DNA of 64,000 nt, taken from positions 7,894,001 through 7,958,000 of the forward strand of contig NC_058138.1 in NCBI RefSeq assembly GCF_011075055.1, given 5' to 3'. Each line of letters opens with the position of its first letter. The first letter of the stretch is position 1. Below the pieces are notes generated by a model. That model worked only from the letters and a program-made list of their open reading frames with translations, had not been told where the DNA came from and did no database searches. Made by a program: the position numbers and the translations under genes. Shown piece after piece: positions 33,223 through 43,769 of this stretch. Origin of the DNA: Mangifera indica (Eukaryota > Streptophyta > Magnoliopsida > Sapindales > Anacardiaceae).

Positions 33223-34573
33223 TATCCTTTGTGTTTAAATTTTACTTTGGGATATGTGAGGATGTAGATGACATGGTAGGTAAGTGCTAAGTGAGTTCAT
33301 GTCTAACTTTAAGAAACATTTTTCTTCCCTTAAGAGTAGGAACATTGTCTCATTAAAGTAATAATTTGTAAAACTTGCAATAAAAAAAATTACTTATCAA
33401 TGGTTCCAGATACTTGATAATAGATGACAAATTATATCCAAAATAAATTTTCAAACGATGTTTGAGTCCCATTTTTATGTGTTAAGGAGACACAATCAGG
33501 ACTTATACAGTGTAAGCAAATATTCTTAAATGGGATATATTATATTGGTCACCAAAAACTAATTACAGAGCAGAATATTAATGATAATAAAAGGGTTGCA
33601 AATGAATTAATGTTCCAACATGTAATATAGCATGCCTTACATAGGAATTGATAATTGCGTTCTTAGTAATAAAGTATGTGCAATTACCTTGAGTAATTTG
33701 ATAAGGGACTTACCAACCCATTTTGAGTGTAGACATATGAAATTGGATGTTCAACATTAATTTTCATAGACACACAATAATCATTAAATGTCTTAGATGT
33801 AAATTTACTAGTATTATCTAATTATATTAACTTGATTGGGTCATCTAGGAAATGAGCCCTCGATTTGATAATTTGAGTTAATAATTTAGCAAAGACAATA
33901 TTTCAAGTTGACAATAAACAAATATGGGACTATCGAGCAGATACATTAATTAAGATAGTAAACTAATGAAATGACCTACTTGGGGGATGAATAAGTCCAT
34001 ATATATCACTTTGAATCCTTTGTAGGAATTATGAGGATTCAACGTTAACTTTGGAGGGAGATGGTTTGATTACTAATTTACCTTATGAACACACGGTGCA
34101 AAATTCTTCACTGGGTAAGAAAATCCTATGCTTATTTAGTGAATTTTCATGTGAATTTTCAATAATTTTACGTATCATCGTAAATCCTAGATAACCTAAA
34201 CGGTTATGCTAAAATATAAAAATCTTTGGATCAGAGAACTTCTGGTTCAATACTGTGTAGGTTTCAATTGTCTTTGTGATTATATAATACAATCTAGATG
34301 ATAAAGCTAACAATTTCTCTAGTACATGTCTGCTTCTGAAGGCATTACTAGTTGTACAGAGATATTCTACACTGATTTCATTCATGATTTTAATATGATA
34401 ACTATTATTTCTTATATTTTTAAAACTAAGTAATTTCTTCTAGATCTAGTTGAATTTAACAAGCCATCAATGTTTAATTTGATCTCATTTTTTAATAAGA
34501 TTGTGGGTTTTCCAGAGCCTTCAATTAGGTTCATTGATCTTAAAATAGTGTTTACTTTAGTTTCAACTGGTGA

Positions 34574-35189
34574 TAAAGTTAAAAAGAATTTCTTTTCTTT
34601 AAAAATTGTGTATGTTATTGTATTATCTACTAAACACATGTTTAAATCATCAATTTTTGAAATCAACACTTCAATTTTAGAGTCCATTTCTTTTCACTTT
34701 GAAAATTAGATTAGTCATTACAAAATATTGAAAGAAAGTACTAATTACACAAAATAATATACATGATTTCTTAATTTAAAATAAACTCTAAAATATCAAA
34801 GTTCGCCAGATTGAAAGAATCCGGATTATCAACAAAATTTGACTTGATTTTCTTTTCATTATTTTTAATGAATGCTTGATATAAAGTTAAAAAGAATTTC
34901 TTTTCTTTAAAAATTATGTATGTTGTTGCATTATCCCCTAAACACATGTTTACATCATCAGCTTTTGAAATCAACACTTCAATTTTAGAGTCCATTGCTT
35001 TTCACTTTGAAAATTAGATTAGTCATTACAAAATATTGAAAGGAAGTACTAATTACACAAAATACTTTACATGAGTTCTTAATTTAAAATGAACTCTAAA
35101 ATATCAAAGTTCGTCAGATTGAAAGAATTTGGATTATCAACAAAATTTGACTCGATTTTCTTTTCATTATTTTTAATGAATGCTTGATA
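34574..35189. repeat. 308-bp tandem duplication inside copia element C
   Basis: Units 34574-34881 and 34882-35189 are nearly identical. Phrases such as AAGAATTTCTTTTCTTTAAA, CACATGTTTA(A/C)ATCATCA, AGTCATTACAAAATATTG and TTCGCCAGATTGAAAGAAT (TTCGTC in unit 2) recur at an offset of 308. A third start (GAATGCTTGATATAAA at about 35181) marks the right boundary. The unit covers the gag to protease junction on the minus strand. Confidence 0.85.
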
Positions 35190-36016
35190 TAAATTCACCA
35201 AATGTTTGTGCATACAATAGGTACATGATCGATGGCCTTTAGAACCATATTTGTAACTTTTGCTTTCATAATTTTGTGGTTTGTTTTGCATCATTTTTCC
35301 TTTGTCCTATTTTGCTTCATCTTTGATTCATTTATGGTGGTAAGATTTTTTATTATAACCACCTTTGGATTGAAACTTATTTTGTCTAGGACCTTGTCTA
35401 TGCCCACAAGAACTACTACTAGTAGTTGCGTTTATTTTAGAGAATGTTGCAGTGTCAGTGGGGTGTGTTTGATAGTTTCTCAATAATAATTCATTATTTT
35501 GCTTAGCCACCATCAAATAGGATATTAATTCAAAGTTTTTTTTTAGATTGCTACTGCAGAAATATATTTGAGGGATTAAATGTGGAGAATGTTTTTTCTA
35601 ACATATTTTCATCGATTTTTTTCTCTATATAATCTTTTTCGGGGAACAATTTTAAACAAGATAGAATTATATTTACTTATAGATTTAAAATCTTATAAGC
35701 GTAAGTGAGTCAAGTCATATTGGGTCATTGACAATGTTATTGACCTTTGATGTTGAAATATTTCTTTTAGAGTTTTCCATAACTATGGTGAATCCATTAT
35801 ATCCACATATTCGGCTCTCAATCCTTCATGAATGTGATGTCGAATAAAAATAATAGTTTTGATTTTATCTTGTTGGGATGCTTCATTTTCTTCTTTAATT
35901 ACTCCTCCAAGGTTTATGGATTCCAAATGTATTAAAGCTTTACGAAGTTTGACATTTTCACCAACTATAAGGTGATAAAAGTAACAAAAATTAGTGATAT
36001 GAAGAAGAAAAATCAT
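35079..36016 (-). pseudogene. Copia C gag fragments
   Basis: Minus-strand frames carry IIFIRHHIHEGLRAEYVDI (about 35870-35800), VAKQNNELLLRNYQTHPTD (about 35500) and a zinc-knuckle-like YKYGSKGHRSCTYCMHKHL (about 35260-35200). This is the expected gag order: core, linker, CCHC knuckle, then LVNLYQAFIKNNEKKIE. The frames are broken between these parts. Confidence 0.75.
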
Positions 36017-36734
36017 GTTAGAACTTCAGGTTTATATTTGTCTCATATTAGCAAAACATCAAGTTTTGTATTTAATTCAAAACATAAAATCTTAGTTCTA
36101 GTTATATTTAGGATTTTGGGTCCATATTTTTTAGGATTTATCAAACTTCAGGGTGGTACAATTATAGTTTGCATTAATATAAATTATAAATAGAAAAATT
36201 AAACAGAAGAATAATAATAATTAAAACATCTATAGTTTGTATTTTATAAATAAACCAATATTATAATTAAGATATTTATATTTGTAATATACAAATAAAA
36301 TAATGATATAATTGAAAGATTATTAATATTATGATACACCTGAGTAGTTATATTGAAAACAGGTTATAAATATAATAAAGAAATATGAGCAGAGAATTTA
36401 ATAATAAAAACAAGGTGAGTAGCAGAAGAAGATTAATAAACAAAATGTGAGCATAAGAAGAGTGAAAATGTTAATTGGGAAGCGTGAATACAAAGTTTTT
36501 ATAGCGAATGATTTTCTCTCAACTGGATTATACAAATGAATGGGGTATTTGTTGGAGAATTTTACATACCCAAGTGATAAATATCACCCAAAGCCACAAA
36601 TGTTCTTTTAACAAAGTATTAGTTAGCTGCCAAAAGCAATAAATGCTCTCCTCCATGTGCCTATGATAGAGATTACAATTTTGAATTAATTTTAGGGGTT
36701 TTGACTTTTCTTAACTCTAATAGAGAGAAAATTA

Positions 36735-37232
36735 TTTGATAAAAATGGAAAAAGAGATAGGGGCAGGGATGAAACAAATCTTTGTAATCGAGGATAGGCC
36801 AAAGATGGGGAAAAATATATCCCCACCCCACCCCTTCCCCTCCTTACCCCCATCTTTGTCCCTTTATATTAATATATTTACTTAAAATACTAACATATCT
36901 TTATAATTTTATCGTATTTATTTTTCCAAATTTATTTAGGTTTTTATTATACATATTAAAGTGATTAATATATTATATTTGTGACATTTGAAATAGTAGG
37001 TTGATTTTAATTTTATTTAATTTTGTTATTAAATAAATTTATATTGTGTTTAGAGGGTATAAGGAAGAATTTTTTTTTTGTGGGTAAAGGGACAGGGAGG
37101 GGATAAGGAAGGGATTTTTCTTTGCAGAGAGAGGACGAAAAATCATTTTTATCTGTGTAATGGAGAAACGCCAGGGACAGAGATTAATATCCCTTTCGGG
37201 GACCGCCCCTCCCCGTTGTCGTCCCTAGCATA
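36735..37232. mobile_element. hAT-like MITE with GC-rich ends
   Basis: The left side GGGGCAGGGATGAAAC with CCCCACCCCACCCCTTCCCC faces GGGACCGCCCCTCCCCGTTG and TCGTCCCTAG on the right, the complement of AGGGACGACAAC. The AT-rich centre lacks coding sequence. The ends resemble those at 26000-26425. Confidence 0.5.
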
Positions 37233-37245
37233 TGGTTGGTTGTAG

Positions 37246-38112
37246 GGGCGCACATAATTTGGTTCAAACTGTAAAATCAAACTAAATCATTTAGAAATTA
37301 TAGTTTAATTTGTAAAATTGTTTGGTTTAAATTAAAAATTTTTAAACAGTTTTTTTCAATTTGGGTTATGGTTTGAATGATTTTCAAACCAATCCAAACC
37401 TTAAATTGTGTGTGTATATCACTCACTCTCTCTCTCTCTATAGATAAAAAACTATATTTGACAAAATATTCCAACAAGCAATTAGGTGTACGACTTGTTT
37501 TCTCATATTTTATTATTATTTTTATATGTATATTGCATATATATATTTTATATTTATTTTACATGAGTATATTATGGTTTAGAAAACTATAATTCAGTTA
37601 ATTTTTATTTTATATATATATAAATGATTTTAAAAGATTCAAACTATAGTAGTCAAATCATATCTTGTATAATATATCAAAAACCTAATTTACTGTATCG
37701 TATATCATATTGTATAATACATCTTTTAAAAATTAAAATAAGAAATTACTAAAAAAATATCACAAATACCTTTAGTATTTTAAAAATTTTTATATACACC
37801 TCTAATACATTATCATTTTCTCTAAAAAAGTGTATTACTTCATATAAGTAATATTTATTATATCATAGGATACATATTATATCATATAATACATTTATTG
37901 TATCTTATTAATTCGATATACCTTATGATACGTATAATTTTTCATTTATATCTTATCATATCTTAAGATATGATATGTATTGTGTATCATAGAATATTGA
38001 TAATTATGATTTAAACCGTAATTCAAACCGTATTTTTTCAATTTAATTTAGTTTAGTTTTTAAAATTTTTAAACTGTTTTTTCGGTTTAGTTTGAAAAAT
38101 CTTTTCAAGAGC
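37246..38112. repeat. Inverted-repeat element with GGTTT-rich ends
   Basis: The left side (ATAATTTGGTTCAAACTG, TTTTAAACAGTTTTTTTC) and right side (TTCAAACCGTATTTTTTC, TTTTTAAACTGTTTTTTCGG) share inverted and direct elements, with TAT-rich repeats between (ATATCATA, TATCTTATCATATC at 37650-37990). It probably derives from a non-autonomous DNA transposon. A (CT)n tract lies at 37422-37440. Confidence 0.35.
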
Positions 38113-38224
38113 AATAAATGCGTTCCCATGGTGGACAGGTTCCCATGGTGGACTGGTTGTTTGTTTGTTAGTATATTTGGGTGAAAGGAGATCTGGGGTG
38201 GCCTCTGATTGGGAATATGTGGTC

Positions 38225-38445
38225 TTGTGAAGTTAAACTTGCAATCCAGTTCATTATGACGTGAAGATTGATGAACACTTTCGTCAAAGATAGGTTAGAA
38301 AAAGAAAGATTTACATATATATTAGATCCAATAATCAACATGATGACATATTAACTAAAGGTTTATGAAGTCCAATGTTACAATCTATTGTTGGCAAGTA
38401 AAGGGTTATGAAATCCAATGTTTCAATCTATTATTAGCAAGTTTC
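38225..38445 (+). pseudogene. Copia RNase H tail fragment with a 43-bp duplication
   Basis: The plus strand reads CNPVHYDVKIDEHFRQR, then NNQHDDILTKGL and SPMLQSIVGK. These are worn forms of the copia RNase H tail (NPVHHERTKHIEIDCHFVR, then DxLTKGL). The last 43 bases (38359-38401, GGTTTATGAAGTCCAATGTT) are repeated at once as 38402-38444 (GGGTTATGAAATCCAATGTT). It is opposite in orientation to copia element C. Confidence 0.6.
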
Positions 38446-39146
38446 GTACGGAGCATATTTCGATGGGAGACCATATGAAATCCGTAAAATTGAACATGGT
38501 TTCTCTACTGACATATCATATGAAAATCTTCCACATAATTGCAACCAAAACAAAAACATTTTGAATCCACAACAGTGTAGTAGATTCCAAGTTTCAAGTA
38601 CAAAAGAAGTGTACAGGCTTGTTTTAAAGGAAAAAAAAAAAGTTCCCCACTTCCCAATATTGTTCAAAGTTGAGACACAATTTTAGTAGTCCATGGTGCC
38701 ACTTTATTGATCCTAATATGTCTATTAATCAATATCTGCTCTCTTTGTCCGCGCAAATGCAAATCAAGGGGAAATATCTGGTTAAAATAATATTATCTAA
38801 TGCACGTAGGAGATGTAAGCAACACAAGAGAGCACTTGCAAAGAATTTCCAAAAGAAAGTCTATAAATGCCACTGTGCCAATTGATCGTTTATCCTTTTA
38901 CGTTGATAGCATTGCTAAATCTCTTTGGAGTTTATCAAGGAAACGCCTTAAAGTAAGATGAGTCTGTTCATACCCAACTAAAAATATCTCATAACAGACA
39001 ATATATACTTATCAATATGCATTTTTTTTCTTCTTTATTTGTTATAGTGAACATAAGTCATGCATGACCTTGAGATTTTTTTAAGCGATTTAAGGCCCCA
39101 TTGAACAGTTGCTCTCAGCAATTAAATTACTGATGCTATAAGACAA
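38446..39146. other. Intergenic DNA upstream of the DUF247 promoter block
   Basis: I see no recognisable gene. Open frames at 38434-38667 and 38670-38885 lack motifs and are probably chance. Confidence 0.35.
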
Positions 39147-40155
39147 GTCTATGATGCATGACAAGCCAACAAGCACTTCAATAATATTAATGGATTGACA
39201 ATCATATTTTATCTTTATCTCCTATAGTCTTCCTTGTTCATTCAGTTTTTGTCACTTTTGATTGTTTATTTATCACTCTATTTACCGTATTAATTATTAA
39301 CTTTTCTGTTAATTATGCATTAACTGTGTATGCACCATAAAACTGAAAGCCAAGAATAATAAAAAGTTTTTGGGGTCATCTGTGGGGAGAAATGTAACTA
39401 CTGTTTAACATATGCAAATGGTAGGAGATCATGATTCAGCGATGACATATTTACGAGTTCTTTCACGGCAAGGCAATTAAATGGTTGTTTGGACTGACTA
39501 TTCCACTTCATCCCTTAGCTTCTCGAGGGTCGGCATCCAGGACACAGATTGAAGAACAGCTGGGCCCATGTCTGCTTTCTTCGTTCAATCCATTTTTTGC
39601 CATTGTTGACTCATTAGCGATTTACTGTTACTCATCCACAAATTGTTAGGGCAGTAGACTGAAATTATATTATGTACGTATCACGTGCAACACAGGTGTT
39701 GAATTAGCAACCAGTCTACTTTGATTTTCGGACTGGCAATTGCTCTATAAAATCAAATATCAAGCCAGAAGAGAAAGCCCATTGTTATAGATAAATATAG
39801 TGCAAGGAGAGGCAGTGAGACAGTGTAAGTTTAAGTGACATCATATATATTTGGTGCTATCGACCACACAACTTTTTCTAATTTTCCGGGGCCAAAATAT
39901 TCAGGTTCAATTGCACTTCATTAGTTATTTTTATGATATATTCTTATTATCATTTATTCATTTTCGTCCACCCAAAATTAATCATATGTTAATTTGATCT
40001 TAGGATTTTTATACTAAAACACAAAATTATTTCTAAATTAGTTATGTTAAAGCTAGTCAAAAAACAAATTTGTCAAATATTAAAATTACTTTTTTACCTT
40101 TAAAAAAATTATAATCGCCCTTAACTGACATCTGACCCCGGAATGCCAGAGTCAT
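39147..40155 (+). repeat. Promoter and leader block of DUF247, duplicated at 44542-45461
   Basis: Shared landmarks run in the same order in both copies: GTCTATGATGCATGACAAGC, AATATTAATGGATTGACAAT, CCAGGACACAGATTGAAGA, TTGATTTTCGGACTGGCA, CTATAAAATCAAATATCAAG and CCCCGGA(A/C)TGCCAGAG. This copy keeps the segment 39790-39990, with the leader and splice donor, that the other lacks. It lies directly upstream of the intact DUF247 gene. Confidence 0.8.
39746..39752 (+). promoter_or_regulatory. Probable TATA box of the DUF247 gene
   Basis: TATAAAA within GCTCTATAAAATC is a good plant TATA box. Transcription would start near 39778, leaving a leader of about 47 bases before the splice donor at 39825. 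Its preservation in the duplicate at 45240 supports its importance. Confidence 0.55.
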
Positions 40156-40526
40156 CTTATAATTTGTTGATGTAGAATTTATCTATGGTGTGCCACTCTG
40201 TTTGTTTATTTTTTTATGATAGAAGAGAGAATGTTGTTTATAATTTTAATAAAACTATGTATACCCATTTTTGGTACACAATTTATGTATACATATGAGG
40301 TGTTATGATGTGATTGAATGTTTTTTTATCATATGATGACACGTGTTTTAAAATCACTTAATTACATGATGATACATCACTGTGTACATAAATTGTGTAT
40401 AAAAAATGGGTACACATAGTATTGCTCTTATAATTTAGGAGGAAGCCGTTTAAGCAGTTTAAGAACCTCGTGCATGCACAAAAATGGTTTTCATTTGAGG
40501 TTCAATCATGTATTTACTCTTTGTAG
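39825..40526 (+). other. Probable 5'-UTR intron of the DUF247 gene
   Basis: The donor GAGACAGT|GTAAGTTT lies at 39825. The acceptor TTTACTCTTTGTAG|GTTCG ends at 40526, 17 bases before the chosen ATG. Both fit plant consensus. The intron would contain a MITE (40254-40420). The upstream ATG at 40474 would be inside the intron. Confidence 0.5.
40254..40420. mobile_element. MITE copy (167 bp) inside the DUF247 leader intron
   Basis: Ends ACTATGTATACCCATTTTTG and its complement (AAAAATGGGTACACATAGT) pair over about 40 bases with few mismatches. It has the same length and interior as 9080-9246. It is non-coding and lies wholly within the proposed 5'-UTR intron. Confidence 0.78.
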
Positions 40527-40542
40527 GTTCGTCATTGGAACA

Positions 40543-41844
40543 ATGAATATATTTCAGGAGCTAAGTGGTCTCTCTAAATTTAACTTTTTAAGGAGGTCGT
40601 TGGAATTTGACATTGAAAATTTGGAGCCTGAGCCCCTTTTTGTCAAGTGTTGTATATTCAGGGTTCCTGAAAAGATTCGTTGTACAAACGAAAATGCCCA
40701 CACTCCTCAATTAGTTTCAATCGGTCCTCTTCACCGTGCAGACAAACATTTAGTACACATGACAGAGACAAAAAAAAGGTATATGAAAAGTTTTCTTGGA
40801 AGAATATCTTTAGAGAAACGAGATAAAATATTAGCCTTCATCGTGATCAACGAACAAGAAATTCGTAATTGTTATGCGGAGACATCCATAGAGACAAGTG
40901 AAGATTTTGTGATTACGATTATGTATGATGCTGTCTTCATTATAGAACTCTTCTTAAGGAGTGAATCTGACCGTGACAAGGCAAGTGAGCCATTGCTAGC
41001 GATATCGGCAGTAAGACGTACTCTAAGCATGGACTTAGAATTACTTGAAAATCAGCTTCCATTCTTTGTCCTGGAGGAAATTTATAAGTTGGCTAATCTC
41101 GGTGATCAAATATCCATCAGCTTCATGGAGCTTTCTTGTTCTTTCTTCGGCTATTTTAGTGACCTGAGTTTGGCTAAATTACCTACAGAGGTTGCAGTCA
41201 AACATTTCTGCAATTGGAGAAGAATTACTCTACTGGAAAGCTACAGTTGTTCAGAACGAGAACCAATGGGATGGATTATAGATTTGCCTTCTGCGGTGAA
41301 GTTACAAGAGTCAGGAGTAAGCTTTAAGTGTGTTAAAGGAGAAGGCTCACTTAACATAGAATTTAAACCTGTAAAGCGGCGGATCCCATTCTTCAACAGA
41401 TATGAGCTGCAAATGCCACATTTGGATATATCCGACAGCACCGAACGCCATATTAGGAATATGATGGCTTTGGAGCAATGTAGTTATCCATTGGACACTC
41501 CATTCTGCAATTACATCATAATAATGGATTGTCTCATCGATACAGAAAAAGATGTGGATTTGCTTGTGTGGGAGGGAGTCATTACCAATCATTTGGGGGA
41601 CAACGCATCCGTAGCAAAATTGTTTAACAAACTAGGCGAAAATATCATTGCAAGTAGTTCCTCTTACTTTCAATGTTGCGAGGAGTTGAAAGTCCACTAC
41701 AACAATCGCCGTAACAAGTGGAAGGCAATTTTGAGAAGTGTGTATTTCAGCAACCCATGGAGAGCTGCAGGCACTCTTGCAGCAATTGCACTCCTCTTGC
41801 TCACTGTCATACAAACTATATGTTCTATCATGCAGGTCGTTTAA
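40543..41844 (+). CDS. DUF247 / UPF0481 family protein
   Basis: The 433-residue product shows the family signatures in order: QLVSIGPLHRADKHL (about 56-70), DAVFIIELFLR (129-139), DLELLENQLPFFVLEE (164-179), DLPSAVKLQESGVSFK, the NMMALEQC block, and a C-terminal membrane segment (about 408-433, AAIALLLLTVIQTICSIM). The family is plant-specific with a predicted C-terminal membrane anchor. Its biochemical role is unknown, though two grass members are linked to self-incompatibility. I chose ATG 40543 because the 23 residues from the earlier ATG (40474) do not resemble the family and a good splice acceptor (40526) lies between. If the intron is not used, the product is 456 residues. No frameshift is seen. 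Confidence 0.88.
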   Translation: MNIFQELSGLSKFNFLRRSLEFDIENLEPEPLFVKCCIFRVPEKIRCTNENAHTPQLVSIGPLHRADKHLVHMTETKKRYMKSFLGRISLEKRDKILAFIVINEQEIRNCYAETSIETSEDFVITIMYDAVFIIELFLRSESDRDKASEPLLAISAVRRTLSMDLELLENQLPFFVLEEIYKLANLGDQISISFMELSCSFFGYFSDLSLAKLPTEVAVKHFCNWRRITLLESYSCSEREPMGWIIDLPSAVKLQESGVSFKCVKGEGSLNIEFKPVKRRIPFFNRYELQMPHLDISDSTERHIRNMMALEQCSYPLDTPFCNYIIIMDCLIDTEKDVDLLVWEGVITNHLGDNASVAKLFNKLGENIIASSSSYFQCCEELKVHYNNRRNKWKAILRSVYFSNPWRAAGTLAAIALLLLTVIQTICSIMQVV

Positions 41845-42099
41845 TTTTGATTAAAACTTGTCTAGTTTTCCGTGCAGTTTGAAGCTTGTTATTGTAATAG
41901 TATTTGTGTTTGCAATATATTTCTTACTGGTTCTGTGTAATGCAACTTCAGTTATATCTAATATTTGTGCTTCCCCAAACATTCCATGAGAAAATTATCA
42001 AGAAAATCATCAAATGAGTCTGAAGAGAGTATAAATAGTTCATTCAGAAAGACGTTTTTATTGAAGTGTAAACAGTTTTATTATGGGTGAAATTGTATA

Positions 42100-42440
42100 T
42101 GTAATACCCAAAATTTTTTTTCGAGGGATTGGTAGAAGGTTAAAGCCAACATTCCTTTGTGAAAATTTATGGGATTATGAAAATTATGTACAAGTATGGG
42201 TTCTAAGGTTAAATTGCCTTGATTCATTAAATTAAGCCTTCCAAGGGTAAATAGCCTTGATTCATTAAATTAAACCATTTAGGCTTTCTTCTTCATTTGC
42301 GGGAGGCACAGGCGAGAAAGAAAGGAGAGAAAGAGAGAGAAGAAAAGAAAGGAGGAAAAAAGAAAAAAAGAAAAGAAAGGAAAAAGGAGAAGAAAGAGAA
42401 GAAGGAACTGATAGGAAAGGAATCTACGCATCATTTCATC
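42100..42440 (+). repeat. Gypsy LTR fragment (solo) with a 94-nt purine run
   Basis: It begins TGTAATACCCAAAATTT, the usual start of one class of plant gypsy LTRs, and matches in order the LTR at the right end of the minus-strand gypsy element (50230-50396): GATTCATTAAATTAA, TTTCTTCTTCATTTGCGGGA and the purine-rich tract. Positions 42314-42407 are pure purine. No internal domain follows, so it is a solo or truncated LTR. The right end is approximate. Confidence 0.65.
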
Positions 42441-42462
42441 ACACTTGATAAAAAGTAGACAA

Positions 42463-42740
42463 CCTATGACAACGACAAAAGATGACGGCGATGAGGGATT
42501 CGGAGAATTCACCTTTGCGCCAATCAACGTCCATTCAAATCCCAAACCCAATGGCTCTGATCATCAAGATAAAATTGATGATGATTGGGGCGATTTTGTA
42601 ACACCCTCTTTGTTCTCCCGTTGCGAGACGCTACCTGCAAAAACCTTTGATTGCCTAGTTGATAGCTTGAAAAATGATGTGGCATAGCCTGACTTAGTCC
42701 TGAGTTGGATTCGAGCTCAGTGGGAGAAACCCAAGGGAGC
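42463..42740 (+). pseudogene. Fragment of a plant protein with acidic GFGEF and WGDF motifs
   Basis: The frame gives DDGDEGFGEFTFAPINV, then KIDDDWGDFV, CETLPAKTFDCLVDSL and a stop. Downstream in another frame is QWEKPKGALPSSLW. Acidic-phenylalanine motifs of the (D/E)FG(D/E)F and WGDF kind are known ligands of clathrin-adaptor ear domains, and plant proteins with a DDWGDFV then K-P-x-GALPLS order exist. Here the frame is broken and the rest is missing, so it is a captured gene fragment. The identity is moderate at best. Confidence 0.45.
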
Positions 42741-42939
42741 GTTGCCGTCATCGTTGTGGGCTTCATGTTAAGGAGCACTTGCAAAATGGTCTTTGAATCC
42801 ATCGTCCGCATCATCACCATGCACCCTTTTGACATTAGAGATTGATGGCGTTCAGGTTGGCATCTTCTCATAAAGTAATTCTAATTTTTTAATATTAAAT
42901 TAATCAGTGAGAAAGACGATTATATACTATTAGAAATGT

Positions 42940-43760
42940 ATTGATCTTATAAGTGTAGAGATTAAAATTTATATGATATAAAACACTTATATATCACTCA
43001 TTTTACTTACTTTTATTAAATGCAAAACTCTTTTCTTTTTAATCTACAATACCCTCTCTCAAATACAACCATCATAAGTTATTAGCCTATCATTTAACTG
43101 AGTCAATTTAAACTGTTAAGGTTGTCGTCCGAAGAAAATATGTTGGGTTTATAAGTATAAATATTAAAATTCATATTACACAAAATCAATTGTCTTTTGT
43201 TAAGGTCCAATCTACCATACTTATATATCACTCACTTTTATTATATGTGAGACTCTTTTCTTTTTAGTCTCCAACATATATATAATAATTATTCATGTTG
43301 TTTTGAGTAGATAATTGTGGAGGAAATAAATATATAACAATGGTATCTCTTTGATATGATACGGAGAAAAATTTTTATCCGAATGTGGTGTTGCTCACTA
43401 TCAAAATATATATGGGTTGGGTCTATAAGTGTAGAAATTGAAACTCATATTACACAAAATTAATTGACTTATGTTAAGATCTAATCTCTCACACTTATAT
43501 ACCACTTATTTATATTGTATTTATTAGATGTTAGAGTGCGACCATTTGAGTGCGATCATCTAGATTGTTAGACTTGTCATTTGACTCAGTCAATTTTTGG
43601 CTAGGTGTGTTGTCACTTGTATTCAGGAATACTTTAGGCTGTTAGAGCTACCATTTGGCTTGTTGTGCTTTAATACTATGTTGGAATATATATTGGTTGG
43701 GTCTATAAGTGTTGAGATTAAAATTCATATTATATAAAACTAATTGGCTTAAAGACAATA
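42940..43760. repeat. Four copies of an LTR-like repeat (TGTTGG...CCAACA type)
   Basis: The phrase TCTATAAGTGTAGA(A/G)ATT with AAACTCATATTACACAAAA recurs at about 42950, 43148, 43427 and 43702. The best copy (43141-43270) begins TGTTGGGTTTATAAG and ends TAGTCTCCAACA, so it has LTR-like TG...CA ends about 130 bases apart. The other copies are partial. There is no coding sequence. It may come from a miniature LTR element. Confidence 0.5.
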
Positions 43761-43769
43761 TGAACAGCT

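Larger units (their letters stand above)
31430..36020 (-). mobile_element. Decayed Ty1/copia retrotransposon C
   Basis: Minus-strand order is gag (about 36016-35080), zinc knuckle (near 35210-35290), integrase (about 33950-33600, with LDNTSKFTSKTFNDYCVS and YTQNGL), the integrase-RT linker (33222-32890), RT (YVDDMNL at 32123-32134) and RNase H (about 31730-31430, with WCSTKQTLIATSYTHLEILA). Many stops and frameshifts make it non-functional. A 308-bp tandem duplication expands the gag end. I could not place a convincing primer-binding site; the AT-rich segment 36200-36700 may hold the 5' LTR. Confidence 0.85.

Noticed and set aside
34574..35189. CRISPR-like or satellite array
   Set aside because: Only two long units are present and they lie within a copia element, so a simple tandem duplication explains them.
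42524..42871. Minus-strand 115-codon frame overlapping the WGDF fragment
   Set aside because: The plus strand has recognisable motifs; the minus frame has none and is probably its shadow.
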